Translations under genes and position numbers: made by a program
Notes under the pieces: model-generated
Databases searched by the model: none
Told to the model about the DNA's origin: nothing
The model's input: the letters and a program-made list of their open reading frames with translations, nothing else
Source: Rhizobacter sp964253025
GTDB taxonomy: Bacteria > Pseudomonadota > Gammaproteobacteria > Burkholderiales > Burkholderiaceae_C
Direction of reading: 5' to 3'
Assembly: GCF_964253025.1 (NCBI RefSeq)
Contig: NZ_CAXUQC020000001.1
Coordinates: forward strand, 2,914,001 to 2,978,000
Length of the DNA stretch: 64,000 nucleotides
Shown: positions 16,116 to 23,393 of the stretch, piece by piece
How the letters are laid out: each line of letters begins with the position of its first letter
How positions within the stretch are numbered: position 1 is the first letter of the stretch

Positions 16116-18005
16116 CTACCCGCCACGGACACCCAGCTTGAACCCGATCATGGCGCGCAGCTTGTTGGGCACCACCGGCTTGACGAGCAGGTGGAAGTCG
16201 TGGGCCTGGGCGTCGGCTTCAAGGCCGCTCATGGTGCTGCCGGTGACCATGATGGCGGGGACCTGGAGGCCGAAGCGGCCGCGCAGGGCCTGGATGGCGT
16301 CGAGGCCGGTGTTGCCGTGTTCCAGGCGGTAGTCGACGATGAGGAGGTCGGGCGCCTTCGCGTCGGACGGAGCCGTCTGGGCCCAGGCGCGGCTGGCCTC
16401 GACCGTCTCGAACGTCGCGACGGTCGCGCCCCATCCCTTGAGCAGCACTTCGAGGCCGCCGCGCACGGCCGGCTCGTCCTCGACGACCACGATGAACTTG
16501 TGGTCGAGGGTGAGGCCGAGTGGCGCCTTGCCGGAAACGCTGGCGGTGGAAATGGAGCGCGGGGCCTTGCCGATGGGCAAGGTGACCGAGAACACCGTGC
16601 CCCGACCCACTTCCGAGCGCAGGGTGAGCGGTGCACCGATGAGGTCGGCCAGGCGCTTGACGATGGCAAGGCCCAGCCCCAGGCCCTTGCGCTGCTGCGG
16701 CGACAGCACCTCGCTGTGCGGCACCTGGTAGAACTCTTCGAAGATGCGGGTCTGCTCGCGCTCGCGGATGCCGACGCCGGTGTCCCACACCTGCAGCACC
16801 ATGCGCCCGTTGCGGCGCCGGCAGCTCACGAGGATGCTGCCGTCATTGGTGTAGCGGATGGCGTTCGACACCAGATTGCGCAGGATGCGTTCGACGAGCA
16901 CCGGGTCGGCGTAGACGTTGTGGTTCTCGCCGCGGAAACGCAGCGCCAGGCCCTTTTCGAATGCCGTCGGCTCGAAGTGGAGGCGCAGCTTGCGGAAGAT
17001 GTCGCCGATGTTGAAGTGCTCGGGCGTGACGTCGACCCCGCCGGTGTCGATCTTGGTGATGTCGAGCAGCTCGGAGAACAGGCCCTCGAGTGCATCCACC
17101 GAACCGTTGATGCTGGTGACGAGGCGGGTCACTTCCTCGTCATGGCTGCGTTGGCGCAGCGCCTCGGCGAAGAGGCCCATCGCGTGCAGCGGCTGGCGCA
17201 GGTCGTGGCTGGCGGCGGCGAAGAACTGGGTCTTGGCCCGGTTCGCCACCTCGGCCTCCTGGCGGGCCTCGTCGGCCGCGGCCTTCTCCGCCCGCAGCTG
17301 CACCAGCAGCTGGTCGGCCCGGACCTTGATCTGCAGCAGGCCTTCGAAGTTGCGGCGGTAGAGGCGGCTGAGCGACACGGTGATGCCGAAGATGAAGATC
17401 AGCACGCCGGCGAGGAACAAGTCTTCGAAGGTGGCGGGCCACGCCACCTTGACCACCAGCGGCACGAGCGCCAGCACGCAGAACTCGTAGAACGTGTGGT
17501 GCTGCGGCGAGAGGATCTGCATGGCGGCCATGCAGAAGCTGTAGATGGTGAGGATCAGGCCGATCTTCTCGGTGGCCCCCCCGTAGCTGTAGAAGAACCA
17601 GGCCGCCCCGCCCCACAGCACGCCGGCCGTGAGGGTGCTGTAGCGCCAGCCCTGGTAGTACTTGAGCAGCCGCTCCTGGGTGGTGGGGCGCTCGCGCAGG
17701 AAGGCGCGGTGCAGGTAGCTGCGCGCCAGGCCGAGGGCGAACAGCAGGCCCAGCCAGCTGAGCAGCCCGGTCGCCGGCACATGCTCCCAGTACAGCACGG
17801 CCACGACGGCCGCGCCGGCCGCACTGGCTGCCTGCGTGGTGGGCAGGTAGGAAAAGATGTTCTGGACCCGCTCGGCCGAGGCCTGGTCGTCGAGCATGGC
17901 CTTCACGGCCGCATGGTTCTCGGCCGCGGCCGACGCAGCCTCCGCGGCGGTCGGCGTGGGAGCGGGCGTGGGCAGCGCGCCTGCGGCAGGAGGAGACGAT
18001 GCCAT
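16116..18005 (-). CDS. Membrane hybrid histidine kinase with C-terminal receiver
   Basis: A 629-residue kinase. Five to six hydrophobic segments span about residues 58-212 (AAGAAVVAVLYWEHV, LLSWLGLLFALGLA, YSTLTAGVLWGGAAWFF, IGLILTIYSFCMAAMQI, VLALVPLVVKVAW, FLAGVLIFIFGITVSLS). A coiled coil (220-258) leads to HisKA with His267 in FFAAASHDLRQPLHAMGLF, the ErcS/NahK-type H-box, then HATPase (DTGVGI, GLGLGLAIVKRL) and a receiver domain from about 500 whose acceptor Asp is in LLIVDYRLEHG. An in-frame TTG (18011) overlaps the upstream stop; I use ATG 18005. It follows the LuxR-type regulator at 18008-18742 with essentially no gap, so the two form an operon and probably a phosphorelay. Confidence 0.92.
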   Translation of the reverse strand: MASSPPAAGALPTPAPTPTAAEAASAAAENHAAVKAMLDDQASAERVQNIFSYLPTTQAASAAGAAVVAVLYWEHVPATGLLSWLGLLFALGLARSYLHRAFLRERPTTQERLLKYYQGWRYSTLTAGVLWGGAAWFFYSYGGATEKIGLILTIYSFCMAAMQILSPQHHTFYEFCVLALVPLVVKVAWPATFEDLFLAGVLIFIFGITVSLSRLYRRNFEGLLQIKVRADQLLVQLRAEKAAADEARQEAEVANRAKTQFFAAASHDLRQPLHAMGLFAEALRQRSHDEEVTRLVTSINGSVDALEGLFSELLDITKIDTGGVDVTPEHFNIGDIFRKLRLHFEPTAFEKGLALRFRGENHNVYADPVLVERILRNLVSNAIRYTNDGSILVSCRRRNGRMVLQVWDTGVGIREREQTRIFEEFYQVPHSEVLSPQQRKGLGLGLAIVKRLADLIGAPLTLRSEVGRGTVFSVTLPIGKAPRSISTASVSGKAPLGLTLDHKFIVVVEDEPAVRGGLEVLLKGWGATVATFETVEASRAWAQTAPSDAKAPDLLIVDYRLEHGNTGLDAIQALRGRFGLQVPAIMVTGSTMSGLEADAQAHDFHLLVKPVVPNKLRAMIGFKLGVRGG

Positions 18006-18007
18006 GT

Positions 18008-18742
18008 TCAACGGATGGGTGAGGAGCTGGTGCGCCAGGTCGAGAAGCCGCCGTGCTTCTGGCTCATCTGGCTGACGGCCAGCACGGCCTGCGTGCGGGA
18101 GCTCACGCCGAGGGCACGCAGCACGGCCGCGACGTGATCCTTCACGGTTTCGACCGACAGGCCGAGTTCGCGGGCGATGAGCTTGTTGGGATTGCCCTGC
18201 AGCAGCAGCGCCAGCACGTCGGTCTGGCGCGGCGTGAGGCCCAGCGATGCGAGGCTGGGTTGCTGCTGGAAGCTGCTGTCGGCCGCCTCCCGCTTGACGA
18301 CGTTGAGGTCGGCGGGGCGGTCGGCCTGGGCCGAGAACGAGCTGTCAGCGCCGATGTTCATCGGCGGCACGTAGATGCCCCCGGACATGACCATGTGCAG
18401 CGCCTCGAAGAGCGTGTCGTTGGACGCCCGCTTGGGTACGAAGCCCATGGCGCCCTGGTCGATCGAGCGGATGACGTCGCTCGCGCGATCCGAGGCCGAG
18501 ACCACCACCACCGGCAGCGCCGGGTAGGCGGCACGGAACTCCACGAGCAGGTCGAAGCCGTCGGCGTCGCCCAGCTGCAGGTCGAGCAGGACGAGGTCGA
18601 AATCGGCGTCGGCCACCAGCGTTTCGCGCGCCGCGCGCGCACTGCCGACGCCCACGACGGTCACGTGATCGCCCAGACCCTGGATCACGGTCTGCAGCGC
18701 GGAAAGGATCAGCGGGTGGTCATCAACCAGCAGCACTTTCAT
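18008..18742 (-). CDS. NarL/LuxR-type response regulator
   Basis: A 244-residue regulator. The receiver domain (1-120) begins MKVLLVDDHPLILSALQ, with the acceptor Asp in DLVLLDLQLGDADG, the Thr/Ser in VVVVSAS and the conserved Lys in GFVPKRAS. A 50-residue linker leads to a LuxR-type helix-turn-helix, LGLTPRQTDVLALLLQGNPN and ARELGLSVETVKDHVAAVLR. It is the probable partner of the membrane hybrid kinase encoded just downstream. ATG 18742 is used because the receiver domain starts there; the frame upstream to 18844 lies in repeat sequence. Confidence 0.93.
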   Translation of the reverse strand: MKVLLVDDHPLILSALQTVIQGLGDHVTVVGVGSARAARETLVADADFDLVLLDLQLGDADGFDLLVEFRAAYPALPVVVVSASDRASDVIRSIDQGAMGFVPKRASNDTLFEALHMVMSGGIYVPPMNIGADSSFSAQADRPADLNVVKREAADSSFQQQPSLASLGLTPRQTDVLALLLQGNPNKLIARELGLSVETVKDHVAAVLRALGVSSRTQAVLAVSQMSQKHGGFSTWRTSSSPIR

Positions 18743-19281
18743 TCTTGTCTCTCCCAGGCGGATGCCACGACCGGCGATCGTACGCCGGATGGCCTCGGGA
18801 GCGAGGCCCCTCCAAAGGGGGAAAGGAGCCGCGAAGCGATGCACGCCCGGTGTCCGGCGGCTGCAAAGAGGCCGCCGTTACCACCCGTTTCCGTCGCCGA
18901 TGACCGGCGTGGTGAACCGCCTGTCGCCGTTCACAGTGTTGAGCGCGGATGGTGGCGCTGGCATTGGTTTGCGCACCATGTGAACGGCTGTCTGCCCGTG
19001 CCATTCATGGTTCCTGGCCTTGCTACCAGGCCGGTTCACGTTTGCTGATCTGAACGACCGCTATGCCGCCTGAAGCGGACCGTCGCGCTGGCCCGGACAT
19101 TGCCGCCCGCCTGCTTGCGAGTGCCCCCCGAGGGGTACTTGTCTCAGACTTTCGCAGCGAAACATCGACCCGCTCGCCCGGGCCAGCTGTCACGGACTTT
19201 GTTGACAGGAACACCGAGAAGGCCCGATCACGTGCTCAGCTGTTTCTCAGCGAAACTCTTTCCGCTTCTCGTGGGCCTGCC
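18743..19281. other. Intergenic region upstream of the response regulator
   Basis: 539 bases between two minus-strand genes. It holds the second REP-like copy at 18805-18840. From about 19020 to 19270 are several short hairpins, for example TTTCG-CAG-CGAAA near 19154 and GTTTC-TCAGC-GAAAC near 19240. No ORF here has a plausible start or composition. Part must be the promoter of the two-component operon. Confidence 0.5.
18805..18840. repeat. REP-like repeat, copy B
   Basis: GGCCCCTCCAAAGGGGGAAA followed by GGAGCCGCGAAGCGAT. It shares the CCCCT(N)GGGGG stem, the AGGAG spacer and the GCGAAGCGA tail with copy A at 16071-16110, in the same orientation. Confidence 0.5.
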
Positions 19282-20244
19282 TTAGCCGCGGCGGACCGCC
19301 CGCATCCCTGGCAACGTGGGCACCACCTCGCGCATCAGGGCGACGAACGCACGCAGCCGAGGCGGCTGCAGCTGGCGCGTGGGGTACACCAGCGAGATGG
19401 GCAGCGGCGACGCCCCCCATCCCGGCAGGAGCCGCACCAGGCGCCCCCCGGCCAGGTCGTCGAGCACGGCCCACTCGGAGACCAGCGTGACGCCCAGGCC
19501 GCGGCGGGCCCCGTCGATGAGGGCGAAGACGCTGTCGGTGCCCATGCGGGGGTGGAAGGGCACGGTGATCGGTTCGCCACCGGCGTCGGGGACCAGTTCG
19601 ATGGCGTCCCGGTAGAAGGTGGTGAGCGCCAGCCAGGGCAAGGTCGACAGCGCGGCACGCAGGGTGGCGGGCGACCGGTCGAGGCCTTCGGGCAGCAGCG
19701 CGGCCACGGACGGCGCGGCCACCAGCAGGCGCGGCACTTCGGCCAGCTGGACGGCGACGAGGTTCGGGCGCTCAACCTGGCCCACGATCAGCGAACAGTC
19801 GACCGGCTCGCGGCTGAAGTCGGGCAGCTGGTCGTTGAGCATCCACTCCACCGACACCTGCGGGTGCTGCTTCAGGAACAGTTCGAGCGGGGCCATCAGC
19901 TGGCCCTGGCCGAAGGCGTGGGGCACCCGCAGCCGCAGCGTACCGCGCAGCGCAGCGCCGTCGCCGGCGGCGTCGTCGGCCAGGGCGCACCAGCGGTCCA
20001 GCAGCGCGCGGGCCTGCACGATGCAGCGTTCGCCTTCCTCGGTGAGCCGAAGGCCCCGGGTGGACCGTTCGACGAGCCGGGCCCCGAGCAGGTCTTCGAG
20101 CTGCTGCACACGGCGGCTGACGGTGGGCTGCGTGGTGTCGAGCAACGCGGCCGCGGCGGAGAAGCTGCCGGCCTCGGCCACGCGCAGGAAGGTTTGGAGC
20201 AGGGCGATGCGGTCCTGGCCGCTGTCGCGGGGAGTGTCGTTCAT
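19282..20244 (-). CDS. LysR family transcriptional regulator
   Basis: A 320-residue LysR-type regulator. The winged helix-turn-helix covers residues 12-75: LLQTFLRVAEAGSFSAAAAL, TTQPTVSRRVQQLEDLLGARL and RSTRGLRLTEEG. The effector domain from about 95 has the usual two-lobed layout. Start is ATG 20244. It is divergent from the MFS gene at 20345 with 100 bases between them, so it very likely regulates that transporter and itself; the inducer is unknown. The effector domain shows no feature that would specify a ligand class. Confidence 0.92.
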   Translation of the reverse strand: MNDTPRDSGQDRIALLQTFLRVAEAGSFSAAAALLDTTQPTVSRRVQQLEDLLGARLVERSTRGLRLTEEGERCIVQARALLDRWCALADDAAGDGAALRGTLRLRVPHAFGQGQLMAPLELFLKQHPQVSVEWMLNDQLPDFSREPVDCSLIVGQVERPNLVAVQLAEVPRLLVAAPSVAALLPEGLDRSPATLRAALSTLPWLALTTFYRDAIELVPDAGGEPITVPFHPRMGTDSVFALIDGARRGLGVTLVSEWAVLDDLAGGRLVRLLPGWGASPLPISLVYPTRQLQPPRLRAFVALMREVVPTLPGMRAVRRG

Positions 20245-20344
20245 GCGTGAAGGGTATAGCGCTTGTGCGTGACGGGTGGCTACCCAGGCGGAGGCTCGCG
20301 CCGAACAATGCCCCACGCACCAACGCCCCTGTCCCGGAGATCCC

Positions 20345-21562
20345 ATGACCGCCCTCCCCCTGTCCGCCGCGACGGCCCGTCCGGCCGCCGAACCCACGGC
20401 ACCGCCCACCGCGCTGGTCCTGCTGCTCGCCGCCTCCGCCGGCCAGGGCGCGGCGTCGCTTTACTACGCGCAACCGATCCTGGCGCCGTTGGCCGCGGAC
20501 CTGCACGCCACCACCGCGCAGATCGGCGCCGTGCCCACATTGACCCAGCTGGGCTACGCCGCCGGCATCCTGCTGCTGACGCCGCTCGGCGACCGGTTCG
20601 ACCGACGCCGGGTCATCCTCGTCAAGTTCGCGTTGCTGGTGCTCGCGCTGCTGCTGTGCGCCGCGGTGCCCACCCTGCCCGCCTTCCTCGCCGCCAGCGC
20701 GGTGCTCGGCCTGACCGCCACGCTAGCGCAGGACGTGGTGCCGATGGCCGCGACCCTGAGCCCGACAGCGCACCGCGGCCGCATCGTGGGACAGGTGATG
20801 ACCGGGCTGCTGCTGGGCATTCTGTTGTCGCGCGTGGCGAGCGGGGTGGTCGCGGACCGGTTCGGGTGGCGGTGGGTCTACGCGGGCGCGGCGGCGTCGC
20901 TGGCCGTCGCCGGCCTGGCCAGCTGGCGGTGGTTGCCGTCGGCGCCTCCGGCAGAGCCCACCACGTACGGCGCGCTGATGCGATCGCTCGTGGCGCTCTG
21001 GCAGCGCCTGCCGGCCCTGCGCCGTTCGGCCGTCGCCCAGGGCCTGCTCGCGCTGGCCTTCAGTGCGTTCTGGTCGACGCTCGCGGTGATGCTTCACGAC
21101 CGCTTCGGCATGGGCAGCGCCGCCGCCGGTGCGTTCGGCCTGGCCGGGGCAGCCGGCGCGCTGGCAGCCCCGCTGGCGGGTCGCGTGGCCGACCGGTGGG
21201 GCCCGGGGCGCGTGACACGCTGGGGCGCTGCGCTCGCCGTCGTGGCCTTCGCCGCGATGACGGTGGTGCCGTGGCTCGACAAGATGCCCGCCCTGGTGCT
21301 GCTCGTGGTCACCGCGGTCGTGTTCGACTTCGGTGTCCAGGCGGTGCTCGTCGCGCACCAGTCCATCGTCTTCGGCCTCGACCCGGCGGCCCGCAGCCGG
21401 CTTAATGCGCTGCTGTTCACGGGCATGTTCATCGGCATGTCGGCGGGGGCGGCGCTGGGCAGCTGGGTGCTCGCGATCGGGGGATGGGTGGCCGTGGCGG
21501 GCATGGCCACGCTGGCCAGTGCCGGGGCGTTGGCGGTGCGGATGGTGGGGCCGCGCGATTGA
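20345..21562 (+). CDS. MFS transporter, probable drug/metabolite efflux
   Basis: A 405-residue 12-segment membrane protein of the major facilitator superfamily. The conserved loop between segments 2 and 3 reads LGDRFDRRRVI (motif A), and the fourth-segment region is MAATLSPTAHRGRIVGQVMTG. The C-terminal half repeats the pattern with AGRVADRWGPGRV. The LYYAQPILAPLAADL entry to segment 1 is typical of proton-driven DHA1-like exporters of the kind partnered with LysR regulators. Substrate cannot be read from sequence. Divergent from the LysR gene at 19282-20244. Confidence 0.9.
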   Translation: MTALPLSAATARPAAEPTAPPTALVLLLAASAGQGAASLYYAQPILAPLAADLHATTAQIGAVPTLTQLGYAAGILLLTPLGDRFDRRRVILVKFALLVLALLLCAAVPTLPAFLAASAVLGLTATLAQDVVPMAATLSPTAHRGRIVGQVMTGLLLGILLSRVASGVVADRFGWRWVYAGAAASLAVAGLASWRWLPSAPPAEPTTYGALMRSLVALWQRLPALRRSAVAQGLLALAFSAFWSTLAVMLHDRFGMGSAAAGAFGLAGAAGALAAPLAGRVADRWGPGRVTRWGAALAVVAFAAMTVVPWLDKMPALVLLVVTAVVFDFGVQAVLVAHQSIVFGLDPAARSRLNALLFTGMFIGMSAGAALGSWVLAIGGWVAVAGMATLASAGALAVRMVGPRD

Positions 21563-21611
21563 GCGACGGTCTGGCGAAGACGCCATTCGTGAATCCGTGG
21601 TTCAACTCACG

Positions 21612-21704
21612 CCGTCATCCCGACGAACGTCGGGAACCACTGCATCGCCGTGAGACCCCTGTTGCGAGCGCCACCGGTGGACCCCGTCATCGACGGGGTG
21701 ACGG
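21612..21704. repeat. REPIN-like element: two hairpins in inverted orientation
   Basis: The ends CCGTCATCCCGACG (21612-21625) and CGACGGGGTGACGG (21691-21704) are imperfect inverted repeats, 12 of 14 positions matching. Each end contains its own hairpin: CCCGACG-AA-CGTCGGG at 21619-21634 and CCCCGTC-ATC-GACGGGG at about 21682-21698. Two REP hairpins facing each other within about 90 bases is the layout of a REPIN. GTCATCCCNNCGAANG is a familiar repeat start in proteobacterial genomes. Confidence 0.5.
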
Positions 21705-21790
21705 TGGTGTGAAAGTGCCTCGCGCTGTTCGGCAGAGGGTACCGTCCTCCGACGTGATGACCCGGGGCGAGGCTGCATTCCCGTCGCGGG

Positions 21791-22040
21791 ATGCAACCCC
21801 TTCTCGACGCCATCGCCTCGGCGGACCTTCCCCTAGACGCCCGGCGCATCTTCCCCGGCCGCGGCGGCCTGTTCCCGGGGCTGCGAACACTGGGGGTTCG
21901 ACGCTTACCCGCCGGTGTGGGTGCTGACCAGCTTCGGGCCCGCGTCCGACAACCAGCTGGTGGCGATCGGCAGCTGGGCGCAGGTCGCGCCCGGCCACCC
22001 GTTGAACCGGGTCTTTCAGTCACGCCAGGAAGGCCGTGCC
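21791..22040 (+). pseudogene. Frameshifted, truncated class I SAM-dependent methyltransferase (RlmI-like)
   Basis: The frame starting at ATG 21791 reads LLDAIASADLPLDARRIFPG and then GRGGLFPG. After the run CCCGGGG near 21874-21880 the sense continues one frame over as CEHWGFDAYPPVWVLTSFGP, then NQLVAIGSWAQVAPGHPLNR and VFQSRQEG. Joined, this resembles the N-terminal domain (HGRGG...PGCEHW...YPPVWVLTSF) of a class I methyltransferase family I know from Burkholderiales. The whole catalytic Rossmann domain is missing. A one-base insertion in the G run plus a 3' truncation explains what is seen. It could not give a working enzyme. Confidence 0.55.
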
Positions 22041-22238
22041 GTGACCTTGGCAAGCCGGTCTCGTGGTGCCGACCGGGCGCGTGCGACGTCCGGGACACCG
22101 GACGGGGCCCTCCGGCTCAAGGCTCGCCGCGCATCATCGGAGCCCGCAGCGACCTCGCCTCAGTCGCGCGCCGCGGCCGCGGGTGTGGCGGCAGGACGGC
22201 GACGGCCGGGCGTGTCCGAAGCCGGGCGTCGGCCCGGT

Positions 22239-22694
22239 TCACCAGTACCGGCGCGACAGCGACTCCGCCACGCACACCGGCTTCGTGCCGCCCTCGCGCT
22301 CCATCGTCGCCTCGACCGTCATCTGCGCCCCGCCCTCGAGCGGCTCGTAGGCCACGAGCTTGAAGCGGCCGCGCACCTTGCTGTTGACGGGCACGGGTGA
22401 AGGAAAGCGCACCTTGTTCAGCCCGTAGTTGACCCCCATGCGCGTGTCCTTGACGGAGAAGGCCGACGCCGTCATCTCGGGCAGGAGGCTGAGGGTCAGG
22501 AAGCCGTGCGCGATGGTGGTGCCGAACGGGCCCTGGGCCGCGCGCGCCGCATCGAGGTGGATCCACTGGCGGTCGCCGGTGGCCTCGGCGAAGAGGTTGA
22601 TGCGTTCCTGGTCGATGGTGATCCAGTCGCTCACGCCCAGTTCCTGGCCCACCAGGGCCTGCAGGTCGGTGATCTTCTCGAAGGTCTTCGTCAT
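22239..22694 (-). CDS. MaoC family (R)-specific enoyl-CoA hydratase-like protein
   Basis: A 151-residue single hot-dog protein. The hydratase-2 motif is intact: INLFAEATGDRQWIHLD followed by FGTTIAHGFLTLSLLPEM, giving the catalytic Asp and His of (R)-specific enoyl-CoA hydratases. These enzymes hydrate trans-2-enoyl-CoA to (R)-3-hydroxyacyl-CoA, feeding polyhydroxyalkanoate or degradation pathways. Its ATG overlaps the stop of the ParA-type gene upstream (ATGA), which implies translational coupling with an unexpected partner. No PHA synthase or acyl-CoA dehydrogenase gene is adjacent. Confidence 0.9.
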   Translation of the reverse strand: MTKTFEKITDLQALVGQELGVSDWITIDQERINLFAEATGDRQWIHLDAARAAQGPFGTTIAHGFLTLSLLPEMTASAFSVKDTRMGVNYGLNKVRFPSPVPVNSKVRGRFKLVAYEPLEGGAQMTVEATMEREGGTKPVCVAESLSRRYW

Positions 22695-23311
22695 GGTTGG
22701 TTGATCCAGTCGATGAGGGGAGCCCATTGGTCGACATCCCGCTGGACGCGGCCAGGGGCCACGTCCCACAGGGTGAGGCCGCGGGCGGCGAGGTGAACAT
22801 AGTTCTGGGTGTCGCGCAGGAACGCGACGATGGGCACGTCGAGCGTCTCGAGGAACTTGTGCAACTGATCGGCCGCGATGGTGCCCTCGCGGGCCCGCAT
22901 GCCGACCAGGCCCAGCTTCACCCGATCGCTGCGGCGATGGGCCTGCAACTCGCGCACAAAGGCGTGGGTGGCATGGATGTCGAAGACGCTCGGCTGCAGC
23001 GGGATGATGATGCGGTCGGCGAGCTTCATCACGGCATCGAGCCGCTTGCCGTGAAGGCCGGCCGGCGTGTCGATCACCGCGTGGGTCGTGCCCTTGGGGG
23101 GGCGCACGATGTCGTCCTGGTCGATGTCCCAGCCGGTGATGGGGGGCAGCCCCGGCGGGCGCAGTGCGAGCCAGGTGCGCGTCGAATGCTGGCGATCGAG
23201 GTCGCCGAGCATCACGGCATGGCCTGCGGCGGCCAGGCACCCTGCGAGGTTCGTCGACAGCGTGCTCTTGCCCACGCCGCCCTTCGGATTGGCCACCACG
23301 ATGACCGGCAT
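22691..23311 (-). CDS. Orphan ParA/MinD-type ATPase
   Basis: A 206-residue deviant Walker ATPase. KGGVGKST is at residues 10-17 with the signature Lys, LGDLDRQHSTRTW is the A' region (LGDLDRQ, where many have DxDPQ), and AVIDTPAGLHGK is Walker B. There is no N-terminal DNA-binding extension, and no parB gene or visible parS cluster beside it. Such short orphan ParAs generally position a cellular cargo on the nucleoid, with the cargo or its adaptor encoded nearby. Here the coupled downstream gene is a MaoC hydratase. It is divergent from the KefC-type antiporter gene. Confidence 0.88.
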   Translation of the reverse strand: MPVIVVANPKGGVGKSTLSTNLAGCLAAAGHAVMLGDLDRQHSTRTWLALRPPGLPPITGWDIDQDDIVRPPKGTTHAVIDTPAGLHGKRLDAVMKLADRIIIPLQPSVFDIHATHAFVRELQAHRRSDRVKLGLVGMRAREGTIAADQLHKFLETLDVPIVAFLRDTQNYVHLAARGLTLWDVAPGRVQRDVDQWAPLIDWINQP

Positions 23312-23393
23312 GCGTCGCTCCTGAAGTGTGAGACAGTCTGCTGTTCATGTTAACGGTCCGCACGGCGCGGCTTCATCGAGACTTCCCCCGACC

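Larger units (their letters stand above)
21563..22238. other. Intergenic region with repeat element and gene remnant
   Basis: 676 bases between the convergent MFS and MaoC-like genes. It contains the REPIN-like element at 21612-21704 and the methyltransferase remnant at 21791-22040, both listed separately. From 22041 to 22238 I see nothing beyond GC-rich sequence with no plausible ORF. Confidence 0.6.

Noticed and set aside
15933..18137. A 734-codon plus-strand open frame
   Set aside because: It lies opposite the hybrid kinase and response regulator, has an Ala/Gly/Arg/His-rich translation without domain motifs, and follows from the GC bias of the real genes.
19063..20250. A 395-codon plus-strand frame opposite the LysR gene
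   Set aside because: A shadow rich in Gly, Gln, His and Arg; the LysR gene is clear on the minus strand.
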